A DNA stretch of 64,000 nucleotides from assembly GCA_037501455.1 (NCBI GenBank), contig CM074862.1, forward strand, positions 88,063,501 through 88,127,500, in the 5' to 3' direction. This DNA is from Lantana camara (taxonomy: Eukaryota; Streptophyta; Magnoliopsida; Lamiales; Verbenaceae). The stretch's first letter is position 1, and every line of letters begins with the position of its first letter. This document shows positions 35,839 through 46,179 of the stretch, in pieces. The translations under genes were made by a program, and so were the position numbers. Under the pieces are notes generated by a model that searched no databases, was not told where the DNA came from, and saw only the letters and a program-made list of their open reading frames with translations.

Positions 35839-35850
35839 GCTCTGATACCA
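35839..35850 (-). other. Primer-binding site of the minus-strand remnant
   Basis: The minus strand reads TGGTATCAGAGC eight nucleotides after an LTR end (GGGGTGCTACA at 35869-35859). Confidence 0.9.
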
Positions 35851-35858
35851 CTTTAAGA

Positions 35859-35895
35859 TGTAGCACCCCGGAGCGAAGGGCACCACATATATGAT
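35859..35895 (-). repeat. 3' tip of a minus-oriented LTR
   Basis: The minus strand ends ...GTGCCCTTCGCTCCGGGGTGCTACA. The LTR is interrupted after about 35 bp by a plus-oriented fragment and probably continues at 36268. Confidence 0.75.
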
Positions 35896-36267
35896 ATTAA
35901 TCTATTTTGTGTCCTGCATTATGATATATGGCTGCATATGTTCCTAGCTTATTTCTGTAACATGATACACTGCTACTCTACTTACTATGTTCCAATTACT
36001 TATATCATATCATTACTTGTCTCTTCTACTTACACGTGACTGTATTGTTATTCATATGTGTTCATTACTTGTCACCACCATGCATGGATTTAAAAGTTTC
36101 AAAATTTTCTAAATTCCACTTCATTATCATTGAGCATTCATCATGATCTTCATCAACCGTTCGCCGGTGTATTTGTTAAGTGATGGCTTACACCATTATT
36201 TGATGAGTATATCGGTGCGGGGGTTGGAGCGTTCCTCTCCATATATATATACAAGTGGGGCACTACA
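35896..36267 (+). repeat. 3' end of an E3-like LTR, plus orientation, inserted in a minus LTR
   Basis: The sequence from TTTGTGTCCTGCAT follows the last 400 bp of the E3 LTR. It includes a CGTTCGCCGGTGTATTT block, TGATGGCTTACACCATTA and GTGCGGGGGTTG, and ends GGGGCACTACA. No primer site follows and no target duplication could be found. Confidence 0.7.
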
Positions 36268-38720
36268 CCATGCCCGCCATGGGCCAAAATAAATCATACA
36301 AACTCTCTGAACCGAAATCATACTTTTATACATAGTTATACATAGTATCAAAAATTAATTAAAGATGCAGAATGCAAAGGACTCGCACTACAGGAGCTAA
36401 ATGACTCAAAGGACAACTGCCGCCTAGCTCAAACCCAAGCCTGCTCCTGCAACTCAAAGGAACAAGAGGGAAAACGAAAGCATCGAGGAGAGGGTCATTC
36501 CTAATGACTGGTGAGGGGGAAAACATACACACATGTACATATACATAAGAGTAGAGCATATTCAAATTCAAAGAGCTCATGAACCGGGGCGTGGTTTTTG
36601 CAATCTAAAATATTTTCTCCCGTGATACTAGATATTTAGAAAAAGAGTTAAGGCCGAAGGCCAAAATCATCCAATTTTAGTAATTAGAAATCCAATCCCA
36701 TTTCAGAGTAAAATTCATACTAACTCGACGAGTATGAGTTCTTCTTTCTAAACTCCTCAGATTCATATTAATATTCAAATTCAGACGAAATCAAAGTCAA
36801 ACAAATCTACGTCTTCTCCGGGTGATGGAAGGGTTGTTGCTACGCTAACTATCAAAATAGTTAAGGGGAGCGCAAGCACTCAAACCCTCAGGACTCTATC
36901 CTCATCCGACCTCCTGGTGGGTTTTGGGGTGATCCTTTCAAACAGTTGGAAACTATACTTAGAAATAGACCTGACGACTCGACACCGTTTCGGGGCTCCT
37001 TAGCACAAATCTCCGGGGCCCAAGTTCAAAGTCAAATTCAGATTCATATTCAAAGACCTATCTTTCAAGGCCATATCTCACTGCGAATTCAAAACTCACA
37101 CCAACCTTTTCAAAACAAACAAATGAAAATATAGCTTTCTTATATATATAAGCATTTTTCAAAGGTTTCATAGGAAACAAGCCAATTTCCATAAAATACA
37201 TATCAAACACATATCTTTATACATTTATATACATAAGACGCATGCAGGCTCAAAATACACATAGGGTTGTAGGTCGAAGTAACTAAAAGAAAGAAAACCT
37301 CACCTTGGCGAACGAACCGGACAGTGCAAGCTAAAACACACCTACAGAGCAGCTCCACACGAACAAGCTACTCAACACGGAAAACTTAAACACCAAAGAT
37401 AATCGTAAGCCTCAAAATGAACCATATAGATGCTCAAAAAATGTAAATGAATGCAAGTGATGCAAAAGAGTCAACAAGAGATAGCACGTCGGGCATTCAA
37501 GTTCATATTCGAATATGTGCGTCAAAATCACATCACAAATGCAAAACATAAGTCATATAAGATCAATTTCACATAGATATGCATGATATAACAAGTTATA
37601 AGTTGAAAAAGTGCACGAAAAGCAAAAGAAAATCAGAAGGAGTGGCTCCGAACGAAAATGGAGAAAAAGCTGAAAATTCTTAAAACGTACAAGTTGTGGA
37701 AAATTGGGAATATCTTGCATTTGAGAAGTGAGAAATTGATTATTTTTTATAGGATATGAAATTAGACAAACAGGGCTTTGCCATGGTATATAGGTGAAAT
37801 CGTGTTTCAAAGCGATCTGAAAATAGCGTAGGTTTGAAGTTAAATGAAAACGGAATTCCGATGAAGTGGAAACACCAAATAGAATAGTTATAACTCACTC
37901 CTTAGATATGATTTTGTAGTGATTATAATTAGAATACTCTACACACAAGAAGGTTTTTGTGGCTAAAATTTTAGGTCAATCGGAGCTTGGATGGAGGGTC
38001 AATAAAACGAAACAATCTCAAACTCCATGTCTGTAGGGACTAACGGTCGTTTGTCACTTGGCCACAAACGACCATTAGTCAGGTAAGTGGCCCAGGGAGC
38101 CACTAATGGCCGTTACATCCATTTCATGCACAAGTGCACTAACGGGCGTTAACGGGCCCAGACTTCATCTTTTTCGTGATTCCACCTGCAAAGCACGCAT
38201 GAAACACACCCAATACATACACAAGAGCAGGGGTAATGAGGGGAGGGTCTTAAGGGACCAAAAACAACACAAAAACAAACCTAAAATGAGCACACAACAA
38301 CACAACATCAACCGGCACATCAAGGAAACACAAATCATCAACGAAACACCATTTTCAAGGCAAAAAACCCCTTTTGTTGATCTCGATCAACTACCTTAGC
38401 CAAGGACTTTGAGATCAATGGAAATGATGCAATGCACGTCACATTCGTTCACACTTAGATATATCAAAGCAATTAGCATATTATTACATCAACGACACAT
38501 AATTTAAACTCATAACACATCAAATAAACTATCATATCACATCATATCATAGCATATCATAAGCATGCACGAGATTAAAATACATAAGGAAGCCAAAAGA
38601 TGCAAAGGAAGGAACAAGAGATAGCATTTAGAGCATATAAGTTTATACTCGTATAAATGAGTCGGAATTACATAAACGGTATATAAAACATCACATAACA
38701 AGTTAAATAAACACCTAATT
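36268..38720 (-). repeat. LTR fragment, minus orientation, same family as 50116-52882
   Basis: Read on the minus strand it ends toward 36268. It carries CCGCCTAGC on plus (36420-36428; its partner is lost) and a compensated form of the hairpin (plus 36494-36508, GTCATT-CCT-AATGAC). A palindrome cluster lies at 38039-38151. Blocks around 37440-37540 and 38590-38690 resemble each other, and 38430-38540 resembles 51270-51370 out of order relative to the palindromes, so the fragment is rearranged. The LTR start is missing. Confidence 0.7.
38039..38151. repeat. Palindrome cluster A (four units, core ACGGYCGT)
   Basis: ACTAACGGTCGTTTGT (38039-38054) and ACAAACGACCATTAGT (38064-38079) together form a hairpin with 16-bp arms, one mismatch and a 9-nt loop. 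CACTAATGGCCGTTAC (38101-38116) and ACTAACGGGCGTTA (38138-38151) follow at 37-bp steps. The same flanks (ACTAA..TTAGT) occur in cluster B at 51545-51634. Confidence 0.8.
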
Positions 38721-40407
38721 GTTGTTGTGTTCTACTTAAGTTAAAACCAATCGTGCAAGTGTACACTAACATACACGTAGCACAATAGGATCGTACCCAC
38801 AGGGAAAGGAAATCAATCACTACTCAACAATTCTTTCTAATCTAAAGACCTAACGAAATGAAATTGGTGTTATCTATTAATCTACTAAAGACAGAATTAA
38901 CGGAATAAGTAGGGATAAAACATGTAATAACTAAACACATGGATTAAAATCAGTAAACTAAGCAGGCAAGGGAAAACAATGAATCATACAATCAAGAGTT
39001 AATATGATACTCGTCTGACAAGTGTAATTCTACAACCTAATCACTTATATTTGTATTACCCTCTCTCAAGGTGTAACCAAGTGCTTAATTAGTGTTCAAT
39101 GTTGCTCTTGCAATCATTAATAGTTAATTAAACTATATGAACAAGACTAGTGGAATTCAATATTCTAGCGGCTCGGCATTGAATAAGATTACTATTGTAT
39201 AAGCTAGAACCAAATCTCTTTATATTCAACAACTTACAAGTTATGAAAAAAATCTAAATTACCATCAATCACTCGATATTTAGGCAATTGTATAACATGC
39301 TAAGGGTGATCAGGCAATCGCAAGTCAATTCAAAATTGTTTTCAAACTAAGAATTAACACAAGTTATTCAAGCATCATATCGAACACTTATCATGCATTC
39401 ATCATCACTCTCCTAGCCCTAGAGAATTAGCTACTCATAATTAAAGCAAAACTCATAAAACTAAAGGTAATTGTATTAAAAAAATTCATGTTCATCAAGT
39501 CTAAACAAAGTCTAAAAATCAAAACCATACAGTAAAATCTGAAAACGAATCTAACATACGAAAACTAAACTTAAAGGAATTACTTTGATAATCAAAGCAA
39601 TAATAAAACCTGAAAACTGAAATCATTCTAAGAATTCAATCTTCTGGTCTTCTCGAATTCTCCGAAAAATGCCTCTGAAACTTCGTGTCTTCTCTCTAAA
39701 ACTAGGGCACAACCCGGAAGAAAAGCTCTCTCAAAAAGACTCCAAAACGCACTTAAGTAGCAACCCTAATTGTTCTCTCGCTGACTCTTGGTAACAGATG
39801 TTACCTATCCATGTCTAACAGAAATCGCAATAACGCTTTTATTAGTGGTAACGGGCGTTACTTTTCTTCTATCCAGGGGTAATGGCGTTACTCCTCCTCT
39901 CTCGCCAAAGCAATGCTCCTACCTCTGGTAACGGGGGTTACTCTCTTTTTCTTCCAAAAATGCGTGAATTCGCCTTGGAACGCCGTTTCTTATCTCCAAC
40001 TCCTAAAACTCCTAAATGGAGCAAAATAAACACATAAACGCGTTAAACGGTACAAAAATATACTCTAATCAATGCTAACATTCATTCAAATTCTACACTC
40101 AACAAACTCCCCCACACTTGACTATTGCTCGTCCTCGAGTAATAAGAAAATAAAGAAAACACATCCTCATCAAACCATCTCCTCAAAGCAATCATCGAAC
40201 CATCACCTAAACAAGTTTAGCCAATCAAATCAAGTACTCATAAACATAAGATCATCAAAACATAGTATGAAAAGTACACCCTTGTGTAGTGTGTGAATTC
40301 GAATGAAATAATGTACAAAGATTAGAATGACAAATGCACAATTTCCTCCTAAGTTCTGATCATCAAATTCAGAATACACTCTTCGCACCTATCTCCACTA
40401 ATGGAAT
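38721..40407. repeat. Unassigned AT-rich repeat U, left part
   Basis: No coding sequence or LTR hallmark is seen. It begins near GTTGTTGTGTTCTACTTAAG and includes a GTGCAAGTGTACACTAAC stretch, ATCGTACCCACAGGGAAAGG and ACTTGACTATTGCTCGTCC. I recall wording of this kind from dispersed repeats of many plants but cannot name the family. It holds palindrome cluster C and is cut at 40407 by E5; a continuation at 49294-50115 is inferred. Confidence 0.5.
39790..39941. repeat. Palindrome cluster C (four units, GGTAAC...GTTACC)
   Basis: Units are GGTAACAGATGTTACC (39790-39805), GGTAACGGGCGTTAC (39847-39861), GGTAATGGCGTTAC (39878-39891) and GGTAACGGGGGTTAC (39927-39941). Steps between unit starts are 57, about 31 and about 49 bp. 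This cluster lies outside a recognisable LTR. Confidence 0.75.
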
Positions 40408-43400
40408 TGTAATACCCCGGAACGGAGGGCGCCACATCCCCCGCATCATAGCCTAACACGGGTACCGAAATGGGAACTCTGTCCCCGCATCGAACCATGG
40501 CGAACGGGTGATAAAAAAAAAAAAAAAAATCAACTCTAGGCTAGGCGGTCTAGACCCTGAACAGAGTGCGCAACAAAATAAACCGAAAGTGCGGAAGCTA
40601 CAGGATCACATAACATAACCAATTACAGACATCTAAGCTTAAAACATGATATACATATTGCTAAATGCTTTGCCCACCCCGGGCCAAAAAGGAATAATCA
40701 AAGCTCTAAATTACAGAACATAGCTTATAATTATTTATACGTAGTACCAAATATACATAGTACCAAAGAAGGAAAGTAAATATGCAAATGTAAGGACTCT
40801 ACAACGACTCGAAAGACTCCCAAAACTCGAAAGACGACCGCCGCCTAGCCAAACTCTCAACCGAGCACCAGCAAAGCTCCAAACAAAAGGGAAAAAGAAA
40901 AGAAGCAACGAGGGTGAGTCCTAGAGACTGGTGAGGGGGCTAACACACGCACACATACGTATAAGTAGGAGCATAACATATTCAAATAAAAAATGCTCAT
41001 GAATCGGGTGTGGTTTTTGCATCCCAGAAGGTTGTAACCCGTGATACCATATATATACGAAGAAAGGTTTAGGGCCGAAGACCAAAATCAACCAAGTTTT
41101 AGAAGTTATGAGTCCACCCCGTTTTACAAACCGTATTGGATACAAAAGCATAAGCATAAACAAAATAACACGGCGAGAACAAGTTCTCACACACTTACTC
41201 AAACCAAAACAAAACTCATAAACAATCCCACCTTTACACCATTGGGGAAGAGAGGTGCCCCTCTCAACCCTCCACAGAACGAAACTTATGAACCGGAGGA
41301 TCCCGCCCGGTTCCTTCGACGGCCAGCCAAAATGCTCTCCGTCGGTATAGGAGAACTAAGTCTCCCGTTGGTGGAGAGGTGCACAGGGATCGTAACCGGC
41401 GACCCCATGGTCATCCCGGGTCTCCCTTACCCACAACTCCGGGGCCCATCACACAGATAAACAGAACTCACACATACATCTCTCACAAAGCGTATACTTA
41501 TCACAAAAGTTTCTCTTGCCAAAACTTAACACGTACACACACCCACCCTTTTCAAAACGAAGAATAAAATATAGCTTACTTATACTTAAAAGTATCTTTC
41601 AAACGTTCATAACAAAAGGGCCAATTCCCACAAATACATATCAAGCACTTATCTATATATATATATATAGATATAATTCACATGTAGGGCTTAAAACCTC
41701 ACCTCCGAGAAGCAACGAGAGCAAAGGAAGCAAACGGACGTCTAGAAGACAACCTCGTCAACCAAGGAACGAACCTAAAGGTAAAACAACGGAAAAAGAT
41801 AACCTTAGACTCAATATGAACCACATTAGACACTGGGCGGATGCGTATGTATATGATGCAAAGAGTATGAAATGAATCCACATTAGGTCATATAGGGACT
41901 TTCAAGGCATATAAGGTCCTATCTCATAACCAAGGGCAAAGAATAAACCATAAATTCACGAGATCAAGCTTAACACATCATACAACAAGTTAATCATGCA
42001 TACACATCATAAACAAGGCAATAAATATCAACAAGAAGCAACGAAACGATGAAAGAAACTCCTCCCGGCCATCACCTACTAAGTGGACACGACCATGTCC
42101 AAAATGCACAGGAATCGGACACGGCCGTGTCCGATTTAAATTAAATCAGGGCCCAAAGTCGAGAGCTTGACACGACCGTGTCCATTTCTAGTTATAACAT
42201 GACACGGCCGTGTCATGCGTTTGGGGCTGAAAAAAAATAACGCAGTAGCAGTTCATTTTTGGAGAGAAAAACAGGGGATTTCGGTGTAAGCCTTAGGGAG
42301 TCTCTTATGCCTTCAAAAACACATAAACCAAGAATGAAAATAACACTAATTCATCATATATTCAAGCCATATAAGTAGCAACAAATTCAGCTACGAAATA
42401 TGCAAGAATCAAAGCAAGAAAAGGGGAAGAATGCATCAAGCTATATCTCCAAATTCTCAAGCATTCATTAATGGCCAATTACTCCTAATCCAACTACCAT
42501 GAAAGAATATGTAATAAATGCCAAGAATCAAGTCATAGAAGCAATATATCATCACCCAACTCAAGAGAATGAAGAAAGAAGCAAGAATCATCAAATTCAT
42601 CCATTCTCTACTATACACAAACTTGCTATTATTCATGAATCAACCAATGAAATCAGGTCAAATCCACATATAAGAGAGAAGAGAGAGTGTAGATTATGAT
42701 CATAAACTTACCTTTCAAATTTGGGAAGATTTGGTTGTGATTTGAGATCAAAATCTTCAAAATGGCCAAAGGGGTTTTTTCCTTCTTTTCCCTTGCTTGG
42801 AGCTGATCGTGTTTGTGGGGAGGAGAGGAGAATGGATCGGTTATCTTGGGTTAAGGGGCTGAAATGAGGGCTAATCCAAGGTATAAGTCATGGTTAAGGG
42901 TTTGGTTAAGTTTAAGTGGGGTCCACAAAGCTTAGTTAGGTCAAAAGGTAGTTCTTAGGCGTAAAGGGCTCGTTTCGGTTGAAAAACGGGGAATCAAATG
43001 GGCTTAGAAATATATGAATCTTGATTCTTCATCTTTCTTTCTTCGTTATGAATCCAACGCATCTTCCGGAATTCGAATCCGAATTCCCGGGCTCAAGTTA
43101 CTCCTTCCGGAACACAAGGTGTGCTAAAGCTCGTTAGGCCCTTATGTCCCTAAAACATAAAAGGGTTTCAAAACCGTATCAAACGAACTCAAAAACAAGT
43201 AAGGAGAATAAGGACAGATTCACAACACATATAAGTCACACATAGAACGTAGTCACAAAATCGAAAACGAAAACGGACACAAACGGAGCAAGAACAAAAC
43301 AAAGAAGACGAACACATATAAGTAAATCACATAAGGTCAAATAAGTTTCAAGTAATTCAAATATATCACATAAAAAGTATAATAAACATATAATTCACTT

Positions 43401-43475
43401 AATTAAATAATTAAAAGCGCACATAGCTCACCCGTAAAGGCGTACCTGGAAAGGCCGGACGAGCGGGATGTTACA
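40408..43475 (-). repeat. E5 3' LTR (3068 bp)
   Basis: GCTAGGCGG is at plus 40540-40548 and CCGCCTAGC at 40851-40859. The hairpin at 40916-40930 has one broken outer pair. The module at 41255-41455 is the inverse of the E4 module at 17535-17760. Palindrome cluster D lies at 42085-42217. An A16 run stands near 40514. On the minus strand the LTR starts TGTAACATCCCGCTCGTCCG like E2 and E4. Confidence 0.92.
42085..42217. repeat. Palindrome cluster D in E5 3' LTR (four units, GGACACGGCCGTGTCC)
   Basis: Units: GGACACGACCATGTCC (42085-42100); GGACACGGCCGTGTCC (42117-42132), part of a perfect 24-bp palindrome 42113-42136; GACACGACCGTGTC (42169-42182); TGACACGGCCGTGTCA (42200-42215), part of a perfect 20-bp palindrome 42198-42217. 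Steps between unit starts are 32, 52 and 31 bp. Confidence 0.92.
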
Positions 43476-43512
43476 AACTCCCCTCCTTCAAAAGGACCTG
43501 TCCTCAGGTCCT
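43476..43512 (-). other. E5 polypurine tract and adjacent stem-loop
   Basis: On the minus strand the stem-loop AGGACCT-GAGGAC-AGGTCCT (43512-43493) is followed by a purine run GAAGGAGGGGAG and then the 3' LTR. It is the same arrangement as in E2 and E4. Confidence 0.85.
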
Positions 43513-44886
43513 AAGCAAGACCTAAGAGGACGGTTGAACGAACTCAACTCCACACTTCCACTACGCTACTCTGATCCAAGAGTTGTAATCTCCCGGGATG
43601 ATACTTCCCTAAAGAAAATAAGGAAGACTTCTCATGTCCCGATAACTCGGTGGTACTCACCAAATCCGAGTGAATACCCTTAGTTTAGCAAACTTTGGTT
43701 TGCTCCCACTTCTGATTAAAATTCAAAAGTAGTTGGGGAAACTTGTCGGTTGTTAATGTTCGGTCTTCCACCGAAAACACTTTAGACATTGCTACACTAA
43801 GTTTACAATGTCTCTTCTTATGCCAATACCATTATCGGCTCTCCTAGTCTCGAACCATAACTGGAATTAGTCTCGTGATTAAACACTTCTTGAGACATAG
43901 GCCCCAACTCTCCGTTAGCTACGCACAACCGAAATCTTCCTTAGTACCTCGATCGTAACGGAGAAGTTTGAGTATCCTCGGGTAATCAAGGTAACTCTCT
44001 TCAAAAGCCTTATCCACTCAAACCATGCCTCTTCCTTGTCTTTCATGTCATAGGACGACACTTGCACAACGACGAACCCCCGGTTCACTCTTGAGGACAC
44101 TAGAGACTTAATCTCTGAGGTAATTCTCGGTTCTTCTATCAAAATGCATAGTCGACTATACCCTTGTTGGAACCACACTCAGCAAAAACCACGGAACACT
44201 AAAGAAGGACTAACGACTCTTCAAAGCAAGCAAGAAGGGTATTTATCTTCCACAGTTAACCTGTGCAGCTCACGGTAACATATACTCATCCTAAATCTCG
44301 TCTTCTTCTTAGATGGGACTAAGGTACTCCACAAAGAAGTATCCACAAGGATGAAATTACCTTCTATGAGCTCGTCAACTACGACTTATCTCCAATAACC
44401 TTGCTAGAGTCCACCGGAAGAGAAACTCCAAACACAAAATAATTCCGGGATAAAGATTACGACAACCTCGATGTCCTCATTGGGTGGAAACAAATTCCAT
44501 CCTCAAAGAAACACCAAAGGTGGCTTACTTCGATCTTTGTCTCCTTAAGCTTGGCTCAACCTCTAAGTTAATCCAAAGGGAAGCCACGAAGCTTATCGCA
44601 CCGTCCCGGAATTACCAACCACTTCAACGAAGGATATCAATGGGCTAGCCTTCCATCTAACACCCGTAGATACCGTTGAGCCCCGAATGGACCTCCTACA
44701 AATAACTACCCACATCTTCGGTAACACCGTTACCTTAACAAAACTAGGCGCCTTCAAGGACAATAGTTGGAAGAGAACCAACCACCGAACGAGCTCGGCC
44801 CTCGCAACTCACCAAACACTCGACACTTTCCTCACCAAACTCTCTCCAAAGAGAGAGACTACACAAAAGAGAAAAGAAAAGGAAAA
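43513..44886 (-). other. E5 non-coding internal region
   Basis: No gene recognised. Just upstream of the stem-loop (43548-43575) is the block shared with E4 around 19800-19835. The rest is low-structure DNA with many short frames, none with a domain. It fills the place where pol would be. Confidence 0.65.
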
Positions 44887-45966
44887 CTACAAGCAAACAA
44901 GCAACAACAAAGATATACAAGTACCGAGAAATAACAAGAAAAGGAAGGTAACATAAATTAAAATAAAATGCATGTATGTAGTGCCATGAATGCTTGGTGT
45001 ACCTTTCACCATGGCGGTAGTGTCGAGCTTGGCATCCCGTTCTCCCTCATCAATCATATCCCCTGGGATTGGACTTGGAGTCCTTGAATCGCGGACCTTT
45101 GTAGTCCTTGAATTCTTAGTCTTCGGGAAACTTTTCACCTTATGTCCCGGTTCCCCACATTTGTAACATCTACCAAGCTTCTTTCAGCAAACTTCTTCGG
45201 TGTGATTAGGGCCTCGACAAGAAGAGCATCGAATTATCTCCAACGAAAGAGGTATCGAATCCATCTTTGATAGTTAAAGTTTCTTCTTCTTCTTAATGTA
45301 GTCGACATCTTGAAATTCTTGGGTTTTCTCTGGGAATATATGCCTCTTGTTTGAGCTTAAGCTGGATCCTGGATCATATTCCACCTTAGAAATGTAAAAC
45401 TTCATCTCTTGCTTATTCATTTCATCTTGAACCACTCTTCTAACCTCCTCGGACCATTCATGTACCGGTGAACCTTGAAAAGCTTGTTGAATCTTGTCTC
45501 TACGCCTCTGTATATATCCCCGGACCATGGGGCAATCTTGGTTAGCTCTCGAGCTTTCTATCTCCATCACAAGATCGTCCATCATCTTCACTTCTTGCTG
45601 AAGATCTAGGAATTCTTGGAATCTTCTAATCGATTCATTTGGAGGGATATACTTATAGCAAAATTCTCGGGTAAACCTCCTCCACTGGAGCTCTTCTCCG
45701 GACTTCTTTAGATGTGATCTTATTTCCTTGAACTATTTTGAAGCTTCACCGTATAGTAAGAGGCGGGAAGTGTATCTTACTTTCTCTTGTGAGGTTCCCG
45801 GATAACTTTCCCAAATCCACAATATCCTGGATAGCCACTCCTCGGCTTTAATACTATCGCCCCCAAGCCACTTCGGTGGATTAAAGCCTTCAAACTTCGT
45901 TGAGACCGAAGAAACTTGTTCCTCTTGTCTTCCTTTTGATGATGTATGTTGGTATGAAGAAGTCAT
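44887..45966 (-). pseudogene. gag: E5 gag, decayed, ending at the protease start
   Basis: The ATG at 45966 (minus) opens a frame kept to 44887 apart from TAG at 45735-45733, TAA at 45276-45274 and TGA at 45186-45184. Motifs: FNPPKWLGGDSIKAEEWL and EKVRYTSRLLLYGEA (capsid), FTREFCYKYIPPNE, then two zinc knuckles around 45235-45150 (CSSCRGPNHTEEVC; the second, CYKCGEPGHKVKS, has lost its last Cys). After GTPSIHG, where protease begins in E3 and E6, coding similarity ends and a hydrophobic, apparently non-coding frame follows. The element could have supplied its own Gag but no enzymes. The TAG fits a mutated Trp codon. Confidence 0.85.
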
Positions 45967-46159
45967 CCTGAGATAAGAGAAATAATTCCAAAATATCGAT
46001 GCATGCAGGGTTCAGTACATGTTCATGTGAACTATTAACACAATTAGAATCAAATAAGTCATATAATCATGGAAGTGAATGCAAACAATCACATAATCCT
46101 AAGCCGATCAACCTAGACAAACCCGACACGACGCTAGAGCTCTGGTTTTGCAACCCAGA
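45967..46159 (-). other. E5 leader between primer site and gag
   Basis: On the minus strand 193 nt separate the primer site from the gag ATG. It resembles the remnant leader at 35700-35838 (ACATGTTCATGTG block) and holds no gene. Confidence 0.7.
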
Positions 46160-46171
46160 GCTCTGATACCA
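46160..46171 (-). other. Primer-binding site of E5
   Basis: The minus strand reads TGGTATCAGAGC eight nucleotides after the 5' LTR. Confidence 0.93.
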
Positions 46172-46179
46172 CTTACGGA

